Source: Dromiciops gliroides (lineage: Eukaryota > Chordata > Mammalia > Microbiotheria > Microbiotheriidae). From it: 64,000 nucleotides of DNA. The notes beneath the pieces were generated by a model. It saw only the letters and a program-made list of their open reading frames with translations. It was not told the origin of the DNA and searched no databases. Positions 32,601 to 44,982 of this stretch are shown here, piece by piece; the stretch's first letter is position 1; every line of letters starts with the position of its first letter. The position numbers and the translations under genes are program-made. The DNA is taken from positions 98,221,645 to 98,285,644 of the forward strand of contig NC_057862.1 of the NCBI RefSeq assembly GCF_019393635.1. Direction: 5' to 3'.

Positions 32601-35600
32601 TCGAAGCTTCTGAGCAGGCACAACTGCATCTTCAGTTCCAGTGCCTTCGGTAATCACAACCACTGCCTTGCTCACACCAGGCCGGGCTCCCTTCTGGACA
32701 GTCATCACCTCATCATAGACATGCAAGAGAGCACTGCCAGTGGAGCCTGCTCCACCCACATAAGGGGCCTGGTCGATGGCCTGCATGAGGCTGGAGCTAG
32801 TAGGGTGGGTGTCTAAAGCAAATGCAGTCTGGACCCTGCTGCCATAGATGACCAGGCCTATCTGGGTCACATCCCGGTTGATGTTGAATTGGAGGGAGCT
32901 CCCTTTCACAAAGCTCTGGACCTTCATGAAGTTTGCTTGTCCCACTGTGGCTGATGCATCCAACAGGAAAACCAGGTCCAGAGACTGAGACTGGCAGCCT
33001 AAAGGAATGCAAGCATGCCAAGTCTTTAATGAAACAGCATCTACAGGAAGGAAGGAAGGAAGGAAGGAGGGAGGGAGGGAGGGAGGGAGGGAAGGAAGGA
33101 AGGAAGGAAGGAAGGAAGGAAGGAAGAGCATCTAGCCCAGGAATTATTAACTTGGGACATTTAAAAACATGAGTCTAAGAAGAGATCCATAAATTTCATT
33201 AAACTGCGAATGGGGTTCATGACTCAAGAGAGGTTAAGAACCCCTGTTATATTACTTTCTTTTTTTTGTTTGTTTTTTTGGTTTTTTTTTTTTGCGGGGC
33301 AATGGGGGTTAAGTGACTTGCCCAGGGTCACACAGCTAGTAAGTGTTAAGTGTCTGAAGCCGGATTTGAACCCAGGTACTCCTGACTCCAGGGCCGGTGC
33401 TCTATCCACTGTGCCACCTAGCTGCCTGCGCCGCGCCCCCCCCCCCCCCCCCCGTTATATTACAACCTGAAAAACCCAACCTCTCATCACACAGGACTAA
33501 CCATGGCTGGAGATGACTTGGGAGTATCACCTGTGCTTCTGGTGCTTTTAGCTTCTGCCAGAGGGATGGCTGCCAGTCAGTGAGAGTTCATCAATGGAAG
33601 CAATCTCCCCATTTGTTTATTTCTCTACCTTCTTGGTCAGAGCCAGGTAGGAAGACCCTCGGTTCTCCAGGGTGAATCACATTTAGGCAGTGATCAGTCA
33701 ATCAATAAACATTTATTAAGAGTCCACTTTGTCTGGGAGCAGCTAGGTGGCACAGTGGATAAAGCACCAGTCCTGGATTCAGGAGGACCTGAGTTCAAAT
33801 CTGGCCTCAGGCATTTGACACTTACTAGCTGTGTGACCCTGGGCAAGTCACTTAACCCTCACTGCCCCCCCCCCCCCAAAAGAGTCCACTTTGTGCCAGG
33901 CATTATCCTAAGTGCTGGGTTAAAAACCCTCCTTTTAACATCAATAAGTTAGAACACATTTGTGAGATAGTGACCAGGATGGTGAGAAGACTCCAAGCCA
34001 TTGGTTAAGGAATTAGTTATGTTTTGTCTAGTAGTGACACAACTTAGCATGTGATAAACCAATATTCTTTTTATCTGTTGGTAAGTAAACATCTTACCTG
34101 GCCTCTGGAGACTACAGATTTTTTTCTGGAGTTCAGGTATTTTGTTGAAAAGGTCCTGAGGGTTGGTGTAGGTTATCACCTGCTTAGGGTTGCCAGTGAT
34201 TTCTTCCAGCTCCGCTCTCAGAAACTCGCTACCTACCCCAATGAGGAAGAGTTTCCGATCACGAGCATATCTTACTGGTCCTGCCACCAGGTCTTGGGAC
34301 CTTGAGTCAGTAAGCAGGACCACCACCCGGCGTGGCTGGAGATCATGGGTCTCTCTAGAAGAAGGTATGTCCCCAAAGCCATGATCAGCAACATACTCCA
34401 GAGCCCTGCCCGTCAATGTGGCTCCTCCAGTGAAACGCATCCTGTCCAGGCTCTTCATGAAGCTGGACACATCCTGGTGTTCTCCCATTTGGATTGGGAT
34501 CTCCACCTCTTCACTGTACTGGGCCACTGCCACATCTACTGGAGATTCCATGCTTACCACAGCCTGGACAAACCTCTTGAGAAATGCCTTGGCCTGGAGG
34601 AATCCCTCCAGGGTTGTACCAGATGAGCTATCCAGCAAGAAGAGGAGATTGACACTGCATTCCAAGCTCAACTTTGGTGCTAAAAGGAGAGAAAGCATCG
34701 TCATCATCAATGCATCACCACCACCACCACCACCACCACCACCACCATCATTTGTCGATCAGTCAATAGGCAGGACCATGGCACACAAATGGGAGATAGT
34801 GTTATGTCTGAGGAACAAAAAAGTAGGAAAGATAATAGGCTAATAAGATTGGATCACAGTGTGTGTGTGGAGACCAGTAAAGTGTAAGAAGACTAAAGAA
34901 ATAAAGGGAAAAGGTTGTAAAAAGTTTTAAATGCCAGAAGATTTTATATTTGATCATGGAGGTAGAAGGGATCCACTGGAGTTTACTGAGCACATGGGTG
35001 AGCGACATGGTCAGATCTATACTTCAAAGAAATCACCCGGGTGGAGGATGGGTTGGAGTAGGGAAGAGATTTGAGAAGAGAGGCCAATAGTTCAGGAGAT
35101 GATGAAGGCTTGAGCAAGAGGGGAGGCAGTATGAGTGGAGAGAAAAGGACATAGGCAATGTGGAAGGAAGAAGTAAGGAATTGAGAATGACAGTGATGCT
35201 GCAAACCAGGGTGAATGGGAAGTTGGTGGTGCCTTCAATAATAAGGGGATCCCCGGGGCAGCTAGGTGGTGCAGTGGATAAAGCACCGGCCCTGAATTCA
35301 GGAGTACCCGAGTTCAAATCTGGCCTCAGACACTTGACACTTACTAGCCGTGTGACCCTGGGCAAGTCACTTAACCCCCATTGCCCCTCAAAAAAAAAAT
35401 AATAAGGGAATCCCAAAGGCAGGAGGACATGGAAGAAAGATACTACATTTTGCTCTGGACATGTAAGATTTTTGAGAGGTCTACATCACAGCTAGTCTGA
35501 AATATTTAACAGGCAGTTGGTGAGGTGGAATTAGAAGAACAATTAGGGTTGGATAGACAAGTCCCGGAAATCATCTGTATAAAGATGATTGAACCTATAG

Positions 35601-38600
35601 GAGCTGATTAGGTCACCAAGTTAGATCGTATAGAAATAAAAGATAGCCCATAGTTAAGTGGGTAGGACATGTGGATCCAGCTAAGGAGACTAAGAAGGGG
35701 GTGGTAACACAAGGTTAGGAATCAGAATCATGAAAGGGTATCCGGAAGAGTGTGATCAACAGTGTCAAATGCTGTAGGAAAAGTCAAGAAGGATTAGGAT
35801 GGGGAAAAAGCCATTAGCTTTGGCAATCAAGAGCTCATTAAAAACTCTGGAGGAGCCCTTTCAAATAAAAAAGAAACACTACATTGGTTTGTGGTTATAA
35901 AGCACTCAACATCCATTTTATTTTTTTAAAATTTTGTTTTTTAGTAAGGCAATTGGGGTTAAGTGACTTGCCCAGGGTCACACAGCTATCAACATCCATT
36001 TTTAAAGCAAAATAGGCCTGGGAGTGGACAAGGGACACATAAGCATCCCCATTTTACAGATGAAGAAAAAAATTGAGGCCTGAAGAGATTAAACAGCTGA
36101 CAGCCTGTTGGTTGGTCTCCCTCCCTCATGTTTTTCCTCACTCTACTCCATCCTCCACCAAGCAGCCCAAAGGAGCTTCCTAAAGTGTAGATCTGACTCT
36201 GAGGGTGTCACCCCCTATTCTGTAAAGTCCAGTGGTCCCACACTACTTCTAAAGTTCCTGCATAACCTAGTCCCTTCCTAACTTTCCAGTCTTCTCACAG
36301 TTGACTCCCCTCCACATACTTGAAGATCCAGTGACATTGGCTTCCTTGCTGGTCGTCACATACAACCCTCCAGCTTCTGACTCTGCCTCCCAGGACTGTG
36401 GCCCCTGCCTTGAATCATCTCCCTCCTCACCTCTTCTTCCTGGCTTCCTTCAAGTCTTGGCCGAAATCCCTCCTTCTGTAAGAAGCCTTTCCCAGTCTCC
36501 TCAGTGCCAGTGCCCTTGGTGTGAGATCACCTCCACTTTATCCTGTAGATCTTTGCATTTTGTCTCCCCCATTAGAACCAGAGTTCCGTGAAGGCAGAGG
36601 TTTTTTTTATAAGATGCCTCTTCTTACATCCCCAGCACTCAGCCTGGTGCCCGTCACATTGCAGGTGCTTAACAAGTGCTTGCTGATTTGGTTGAGCTAA
36701 CACTCAAATGCATCACAACTTCCTCCAAGTGTGGCCCTCTTCTCCCTGTACTATACATAGCCTCACCCCTGTAGGCCTGCAGACTGCACACACACACACT
36801 GAAAGCATACTGACCACAGAGGTTACTTCTACAGAAGGGAGGAGAAGGACATCACAGTTGGGAGCCCAGGCTCACGTGGATGCCACCTGCAGCCGGGGGC
36901 CCCAAAGGCATGTATTGCTTCTGACCAGCAACAGTTATTTCCATTTTGAAATGTCTCAATGTAGGTGAATGGCATCATCATGCCCTCTATCGCAGCTCCC
37001 TGGCATGCATTTATTCACAAGAACTGCGAAGCACAGGGCATTCCAGAGAAGGCACCTATGAAGAGGCCAGAAAACTAAGCAAAACCAAAGAGAGTGGTCT
37101 GGTCGGGCTTTACATGGCTCTCCAAAAAGCTGCTGCTTCCAACACATTTGTTATAGATCAGTAGAGACTGATGGGTAAGAGAACAGAAACTTACCACAGT
37201 TGTCCTCCCCTCCAAATCCAATGGGACAGAGACAATGGTACCTGTCTAATCCCTCTAGGATACACGTTCCTCCATAATGGCAGGGCTGGGAATCACAAGG
37301 ATCTATCAGGCAGAGTTTGCAGAAAGAGATGTGCATTAACCAAAGACCAAACTAGTCAGAGGCAAAGTGATGGTGTGACGTGGGGCTGAAAGTCAGGTCT
37401 CAGCTCTGAAGGCAGGACCACTAGTGTTTTGCTGCACCAATCAAAAGCAGGCACTCTAAGTGCCCCCAGTTGGGGCACTTAGGGATTGTGTGGTATAGTG
37501 GAAAGAATAAGCAAATCTGAGTTCAAAACCCACCTCTGACCTTACTACCTGTGTGGCTGAGGACAAATTACTTGACCTCTCTGGATCTTAGTTTCTCCAT
37601 CTACACATAGCTTTTTTAATCTGTTCAATGGAAATATTTTCCCAGGTCAATGACTGGCTCTAATGTTTAAAACAAGGAAGAACAATTAGCTAATTAACCA
37701 TAGAGAATCAGCTAATTAATGAATCATGCCTATCTATAGTTCTGTTGCTGAATAATAATTTGTCAGAATAAGTAAGGCCCTATGCATCTTAATTATAGCA
37801 TGGGAGAGTGTTGATTGAACCAGGAGCCTACTGTGAAATTTATTCCTGGGGAAATTCAAACATGTTTTTGTTGGTTTGTAGGAACTACTGGCTTTAAATG
37901 AAGCTAGCTCTTTCCACTTAAAACAGAATGCAATTAGTTTTGGACAAGAAAATCATTATTCTCCTTTGCTGCTGGGCTACAAATCAGCATTTGGTTTTGA
38001 GCCTTGACAGAGATAAAGAGCTCAATGTTACAAGGTATGTAATGTCACATTTAATATCCCCACAATTTGTTCCCAGGCTATTGGTTGGAAGGGTCATCAA
38101 CTTTTAAATGCAATCTTTCTGAAGGGATACAAATAGGGACTAGGCCTGTGACTTCATTGATAGAGGGAAGCCCTTCACTAATTGCCAGGCAGTATCTTCT
38201 CTGCAATGTACAGTCTTGGAGAGATGCCTAGACCATTTAGAGTTTAAGTGATTTGTTAAAGGTCATGCATCCGGAATGTGTCAGGGATGAGCCTTGAACT
38301 CAGGTAGTCCTGGCTTTCATGCCAGCTCCTTCCCTGCCATACTTCTTCTCAAGCATTCCAAAAGGCCTTCAGATTAGAGGTATGGTGTCAATGGCAAGCT
38401 AAGGTATGGTTCCAATGACACGGAACCATAGACTCTGTGAAAGCAGACTCTATTCTGAAGAATTCAGTTCCAGATAAGAACTAGGCAATCAACTCCTCAG
38501 AGTAGGGGCCTGGGTCACTGGGTAATCCTGGAGAAAAAAATAGACGCACTTACAACATCCAAGCACTGCCCGCCCTGAGCTGTTTTCAAGAGCTGCTTTA

Positions 38601-41600
38601 TCAGCGTGCCCAAGTTTGCTCCTGGGACACAGAAACACTCAGAAAATCATACCTGGACATACTGTTCTGTAGCATGTGGCTGGGTGCGTTATGAAAACTT
38701 TCTTCCAGCTAAAAAAGAAGAAAAAGTATAGGAGTTGATTCAATTCAGCAACCGTTAAGTACCTGCCATGTGCCAGGGACTGTGCTAGGCCCTAAGGATT
38801 TAAAGGCAAAAATGCAAAATAGTTGGTAATGTCCAGGAGCTCACATCTGCAGAAGGATAAAATAATTTGATGAGAGAGAGAGAGAACTAACAACTTGGCT
38901 GGCAGGAGGAGGAAAGGCTTCTAGTGATAAGGAGAAAGCACCTCAGACAAAGGAAGCAGCCTGGACAAGAGCATAGAGACCACAGATGGGCTAGTGAGTT
39001 TGGGAGCTAGTAAGTAATAATACAGTTTGCCTGAAAAAAAGATCATGTGAAGATGAATAATATGATCATCAAAGAGTCTTGGTTTTATCCTGCAGAATAC
39101 CAGGAGTCACTGAAGGCTTCTGAGTTAGTGGGACAGTCCACCTGAGTTTTAGAAATATTTATTTAGCAGCTACGTGAAGCCTGAATTGGAGAAGGGGGAG
39201 GCCAGTGAGGAGGCAATTGCAATAGGTCATGAAGATGTGGATGAAGGTTAAGATTATTAGAGAGGTGGTGAGGATGCGGGAGGTAGAATGGACAAATTCC
39301 GGAAGCTGTTTAGATATCGGGGGTGTGAGGAAGGGGGAAGAATCAAGAATAACTCCAAGGTTATGAACCTGAGTTACTTGGGAAGATGGTGGTACCTCTC
39401 CAACAAATAAGGTTGAAAATAGGGAAAAGAAGGGGGAGATAAAGGGTTCTGTTCTGGACATGCTGAGTCGGAGATGTTGGATATCCATGTGGAAATGCCC
39501 AGTCGGATAAAAATAATTGATAATTGAATCTGACTGGGGTGGGGAGCAATATAGAATTGATAATTGAATCTATGGGGAGAAGAAAGAGTGAGATAGAGCA
39601 AAAGAGGAAGAGAGTAGCAGAGGTTTCCATGACAAAGCCTTAGGAAGGCTCATTGTCAGTAGATGAGAGATGGATGATGATCCAGCGAAGAGGACTAAGA
39701 AGGAATGGTCACACGAGTAGAATCAGAGCAATATTATGGGAAGCCAACAGAAAATTACTTCTTGGAGCTAAGCACAACGGCACATACCTGTAATCCCTAC
39801 TGCTGGGGAGTCTGAAGCTGGAGGGCTATTTGAGTTTGGGAGTTCTGGGTGGCAGGGGGCTAAGCCAACTGGGTTTCTGAACTAAGTCTGGCACCAATAT
39901 GATGTGCCCCTCAGATGGAAGAGGGAAGAGAAGGGGGAAGGAAAGGATCTGACCATCACAGTATAGGTAAAGGAGAGGTTTGGTAGTGATAAGAAAAGAA
40001 GGGAGATACTAGTGTATGATATGATTATGGATTTGAGTCAGATTAAACTCTGAGGATGGGGTTTGGAAGGTACCCAGCCCTGCCCCAGTATAGTTTGTTT
40101 AGAAGTTTATTGCTTGTCAAATTCTCACTGTCTCCTTCAAGTTTTATTGCCAATTAACAGTATTTTTACTTCTGCTCAGTCTCCGCACTTGTCAGCTACA
40201 TATTAATTTTGTCTGCAATCCATCATGTGTCAGAACCCCAGTCAGTGGGTCAGGGAGTTAGCCCACCAATTCAATACTCGGGACTCAAGAAGAAAGGATG
40301 GGGCTCGGCACAGGATGCAGCCATTGAGTTGAGACCAGATGTTAAGTGACATTGTCTCTTTTTCTCAGAGCAGAATCCCCTTGACCCTAGGGTCCCAACA
40401 ATGTGTTATTCTTTTATTCTTTATTCTATTTCTTTGACTTCCCAACATAACCGAAGATAAATTTTAACCCTGTCATCCTTAACAATGCTGAAGCACCTGA
40501 GTGACTCTTCCTGTTATTCAGGTTGAATATCTTTAGAGACAGGGGCCTGGAGAGGGGAGTCAGTGGGAACTGTGAGATCTGAAACATCTGACTATCACTC
40601 CCCTGTTTCCTCTTCCTTTGGTTTGACCTTGTTCCCCCTCCCCTTTTCCCCCTTGTTCCTGGAACATGTATGCATGTCTCCATACATTGATCATGAGCTG
40701 AACACGCACCCTGGGTGAGACAGGATTGGATGTTAGATTGTGAGCTCATCCACCCTAGGTGTACGTGGGGACAGTCCTTTTCAAGATTACTATAAAAACC
40801 TAGAGGATTGGGCATATCTTTGCAAGACTTCAATGTGTAATTGGGTTTTGCCCGTCCTCATGAGGATGTAATAAATCTGTCTCTGCTTGACTTGGTGGTC
40901 TCCTCGAGTTATTTGGGTAAACTGAGGCAGTTTGCTCCATACACTAGGATTGGTGATTGTGGGCAGCATAACTGTAAGTAATGTGATCTAAGATGGGATC
41001 ACCTGTAGGGTGGCTGTGGTGTCGTGAAGATGGAAGTCATAGGAGTTGAGGAAGTTGAAGAACTATGAGACCATCGTGTTCAATGGAGCATATACCCAAG
41101 CACAAGGGACAGAGGGAGGTTAAGAGGAAGAGTTCTGAACTCTTTGGGAAAAGAGGCCTGTGGATGACTGTTCACCAGGATTTGGACTGGGTTATAGACT
41201 CAAATGAATTAAACTTCAAAAGGAGCAGCTATTTTTGAGCAATGTTAGTCTGAAAGTGTGGGTGAAGAATCAGGAGTCAGCCTGTCCATCCTAACTGCAT
41301 GTATTGGGTATAGGGGTGCACATGAGGGAAGCCAGGAATACTTGGATAGAAGGGAAGGAGGGAGGGTCCTAACTCTGAACCAGCTCTCTTGATCTACCGT
41401 ATCTTGCTCCAGGTTTTCCATCAACGGCTCTGCACTGGCTTCTACTCCACAGAACACCATCTCCCCCTCCTGGGTGGCTCCTTCCACCACTCCACTTTTC
41501 AGCTCCCTTGTGGATGTTACCTTCCCCAATGAAATAATAAGCTCCTTGAAGTCAGGGACTGTCTCTTTTTCTAATTTGCATCCCTAGTACTTGGCACAGT

Positions 41601-44600
41601 GCCCAGAACACAGCAGGTACTTAATAAATGTATACTAAATTGAATTGAACTTTCTGTGCATATGTGTATGTGTATACACACAAACATGCACAAATACTCC
41701 TTATATATAAATGAATATCTATTACACACACACACACACACACACACACTGTATATCTATGCATGCATACATACATACACCCAAGTACTATTCCAGGATT
41801 TATAGTACTCAAGTTATTGAAATATATAGTTGGCAACCATGTTTCTAAGATAAAGTGTTCCGATGATAGCCATAAATTGGCCTCCATTACTTGCCCTTCT
41901 CCTAAACTGGTACGACAGGCATTTTTGAAGTAGGTACCAAAAATCTAAATAGCAGAAGTAGATTCCCCCCAAACCCACTCCCAGTCTATTTCTTTTTTAC
42001 CTTTTTTCTTTCTTTTTTTGGGGGGGGGCTGGGCAATGAGGATTAAGTGACTTGCCCAAGGTCACACAGCTAGTGTCAAGTGTCTGAGGCTGAATTTGAA
42101 CTCAGGTCCTCCTGAATCCAGAACAGGTGCTTTATCCACTGTGCCACCTAGCTGCCCCTCCCAGCCTATTTCTTTCCTTCCTTCTTTCCTTCTTCCTTCC
42201 TTCCTTCCTTTCTTTTTTTGGTGAGGCAATTGGGATTAAGTGATTTGCCCAGGGTCACACAGCTAGTAAGTGTTAAGTGTCTGAGGTCAAATTTGAACTC
42301 AGGTCCTCCTGAATCCAGGGCTGGTACTCTATCCACTATGCCACCTAGCAGCCCCCCAGCCTATTTCTTATGGAGTTCTTCTGGATTAGAAGAAAAAGTA
42401 CTGGATATGGAATAAGAAGAGCCTAAGGATGGAGTATGTGCCTGCCACCAGAGGACCAGGCTAGCTAAGCTCTGGGACGCTCATGGCTGGCTAGCCACAA
42501 GGGTGAAATAGGTACTGAATGTAAATGGACTGAGTGCAGCATAAAACATCTTTTTTTTTCATTCACCACCATTACTAAAGATCTTCTGCTTTGTGACAGA
42601 GGAGTTATGACCTGTCCCAGTGGAGAGGGTATACAAACCTACCAAATTAAAGCTCTCGGAAGAATGAAACCATCCCTTCTGGAGGCAGGATAGTACAGTG
42701 GTAAGAACCCCGGACTAGGAACTCTAACTCCTTGATCAGGAGACCAAGGTTCTAGTCTTGGCTTGGCCATCAACTAGCTGTGTAACTGACCTTGGGCAAA
42801 AGGCATCTCAACTCCCTTAGCCTCATTTTCCTCCCCTGTAAAACCAAGGGATTAGGGTTCAATAATTCCTTCCAGCTCTAACATTCTATAAAGCAATCTC
42901 TCCCTAGTCTTTCTGATCTAGGAGAATTTGCCCATTTCCTCAGTGTTGACGATCCCCTAACGCATCAGTTATAACTCTAGCAAGCAGTGGCTGGTCAGGG
43001 GTGAAGAGCCGGTCTACGGCAGGGGGGCTCCCTGGCTCATCCCAAGTCAGCCTTTTAGAACTGGAAATAAAAAAGCTAAGTCAATTAAGGCTCCCAGAAC
43101 TGCTAAAATGTCTGCCAAATTGCCAGCTCATTAAGGATTTCTCTGTCTGGTTTAGGGCCGGGTCCCACAGGTCTCATGAAACTACAAGCCAAGCAAAGGC
43201 AGGTCTTTGAAATGGAAGAAAGCTTTGAAGGGAGGGGTTGTATGGAATTTCTTCAGCTGAATGAGGCTCTTGACCTAGTAGGAGGATCTATTTCTCCTCC
43301 TCCAGCACTGTCCTCTGTACTTAGGGAGGTCACTTCTACCCACTATCAGAAGAGCAGAGGTGAATTGTTTTTCCAGGATCCAGAGGGATGCGCATGGCTT
43401 CACCCTGATCTCTTGGCTCATCCCTCTTGTGACTCTGTGGCTGGGGCCAAAGGTGCAGTCTGTGGTCACAGAGTTAAAGACCCATAGACCTTTAGAGCTG
43501 GAAGGGACCTTGGAGATCACAGACTGGGAGGTGGGAGGAACCATTCAGGCCACCTAATTCCTCCCCCTCTTTATATCGACGGGAAAAGTGAGTCCCAAAG
43601 AGGGGAGGTTAAATGACTTGTCCAAAGTCACACAGGTAGGATCAGGATCAGGATTTGAATCTCTCAGCAGCAGAAGCAGGAGGACTTAAAATCAATCAGA
43701 TTTTATGCTTGCCAATTCAGTGCTCATGGTTCTATAAATGCAACTAGGTGGTACAGTGAATTGAGTCCTAGGCCTAGAGTCAAGAAGACCTGAGTTCAAA
43801 TCCAGCCTTGGACACTTCTAGTTGTGTGACCCTGGACAGTCATTTAACATCTGTCTGCCTTAGTTTCCTGGTGTGAGAATCAAATGTGATAATATTTGTG
43901 AACTGCTAATCATGGGTGCCTGACACATAGTAAGCATTATATGAACATTAGGTATTATTATTATTATAATATAAGAATTGACCTGAGCTTCAGTAATATC
44001 ATGCTCTAACAAATGATACTCCCACGTCCCCCTTAAAAAAAACACCAAAAAACAAACAAAAAAAACCCCCTCTAACTCTAGATGCTATACCATGTCTTAC
44101 TTCAGAGGAAACTCAAGTGTTTGGGGCCTTTTACTGCTTGTGTTTGTACAGAATTAATTGTTATTTGAGGTTTTTAAAAAAATTCTAGCCAAAATTTCCT
44201 TTCCCTTGATCCTACTGATCCTGCTCTGTTTTGAGGGAGGTTGCTGTTCTCCTTCCTTGCCCCAATATTGCAGCGAACCGCCTAGCTAACACTCCCCAAT
44301 TAAAAATTGGTCCCTACATGTTCAAGCTTCTCCAGATGTCACACTCAAGACTTGCCTGATGACACCCAACAAGTTAAGAACCCTGGACTTGGAGTCAGGA
44401 AGCCCTGGGTTCATAACCTGCTTCAGAAATTTATTCTGTAACCCTGAGCCTCAGTCTCCTCACCTGTAAATCTGGGATAAAAACAGCAACCTTCTTCCCG
44501 GGGTTGTGGTAAGGACCGCATGAGATAATGTTTATGCAGCTTTTTGTGAAGGGTGATACGGCAGCTATTATATAATGAATGGTAATTACTCAGGTCTCCA

Positions 44601-44937
44601 GCTTTCTAGACCAACTAGCCCAAACTAGTTTCACTTACAGGCCTCACAGGGCAGTAAATTAATGAGACATCTCAGCCTGCTAAACATTTCCCTGTATCAC
44701 CAGAGACCTGTGGCTGGCTCTTTCCTACCTGGCCTGATTCCCCAGGGCCATGTTCTGATCTCTTCTGCTGAAGGCTCTCCTGATGACTTGTTTGGGTTTT
44801 TTTTTTGTTGTTGTTGTTGTTCTTTAATTTTAATTTTCAACATTTGTTTAGATAAGATTTCCAATTTCAATTTTTTCTCCCTCCCTCCCTCCCCCCCTCC
44901 CCCCTCCCCTAGACAACAGGTAATCTGATATAGGTTT

Positions 44938-44982
<45 letters not shown>

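Noticed and set aside
33050..33126. CRISPR-like or tandem regulatory array
   Set aside because: The repeated units are 4 bp without spacers, a simple microsatellite in a vertebrate intron.
32999..33131. N-terminal extension of the VWA-3 frame reading [14 protein letters not shown]
   Set aside because: It is the GGAA repeat read in frame on the - strand. The start is not a signal peptide and the acceptor at 32,998 gives the human junction.
41245..41529. 94-codon - strand frame as a possible VWA2 exon
   Set aside because: It has no similarity to VWA2, and the exons on both sides (45,408 and 38,708) already join in phase.
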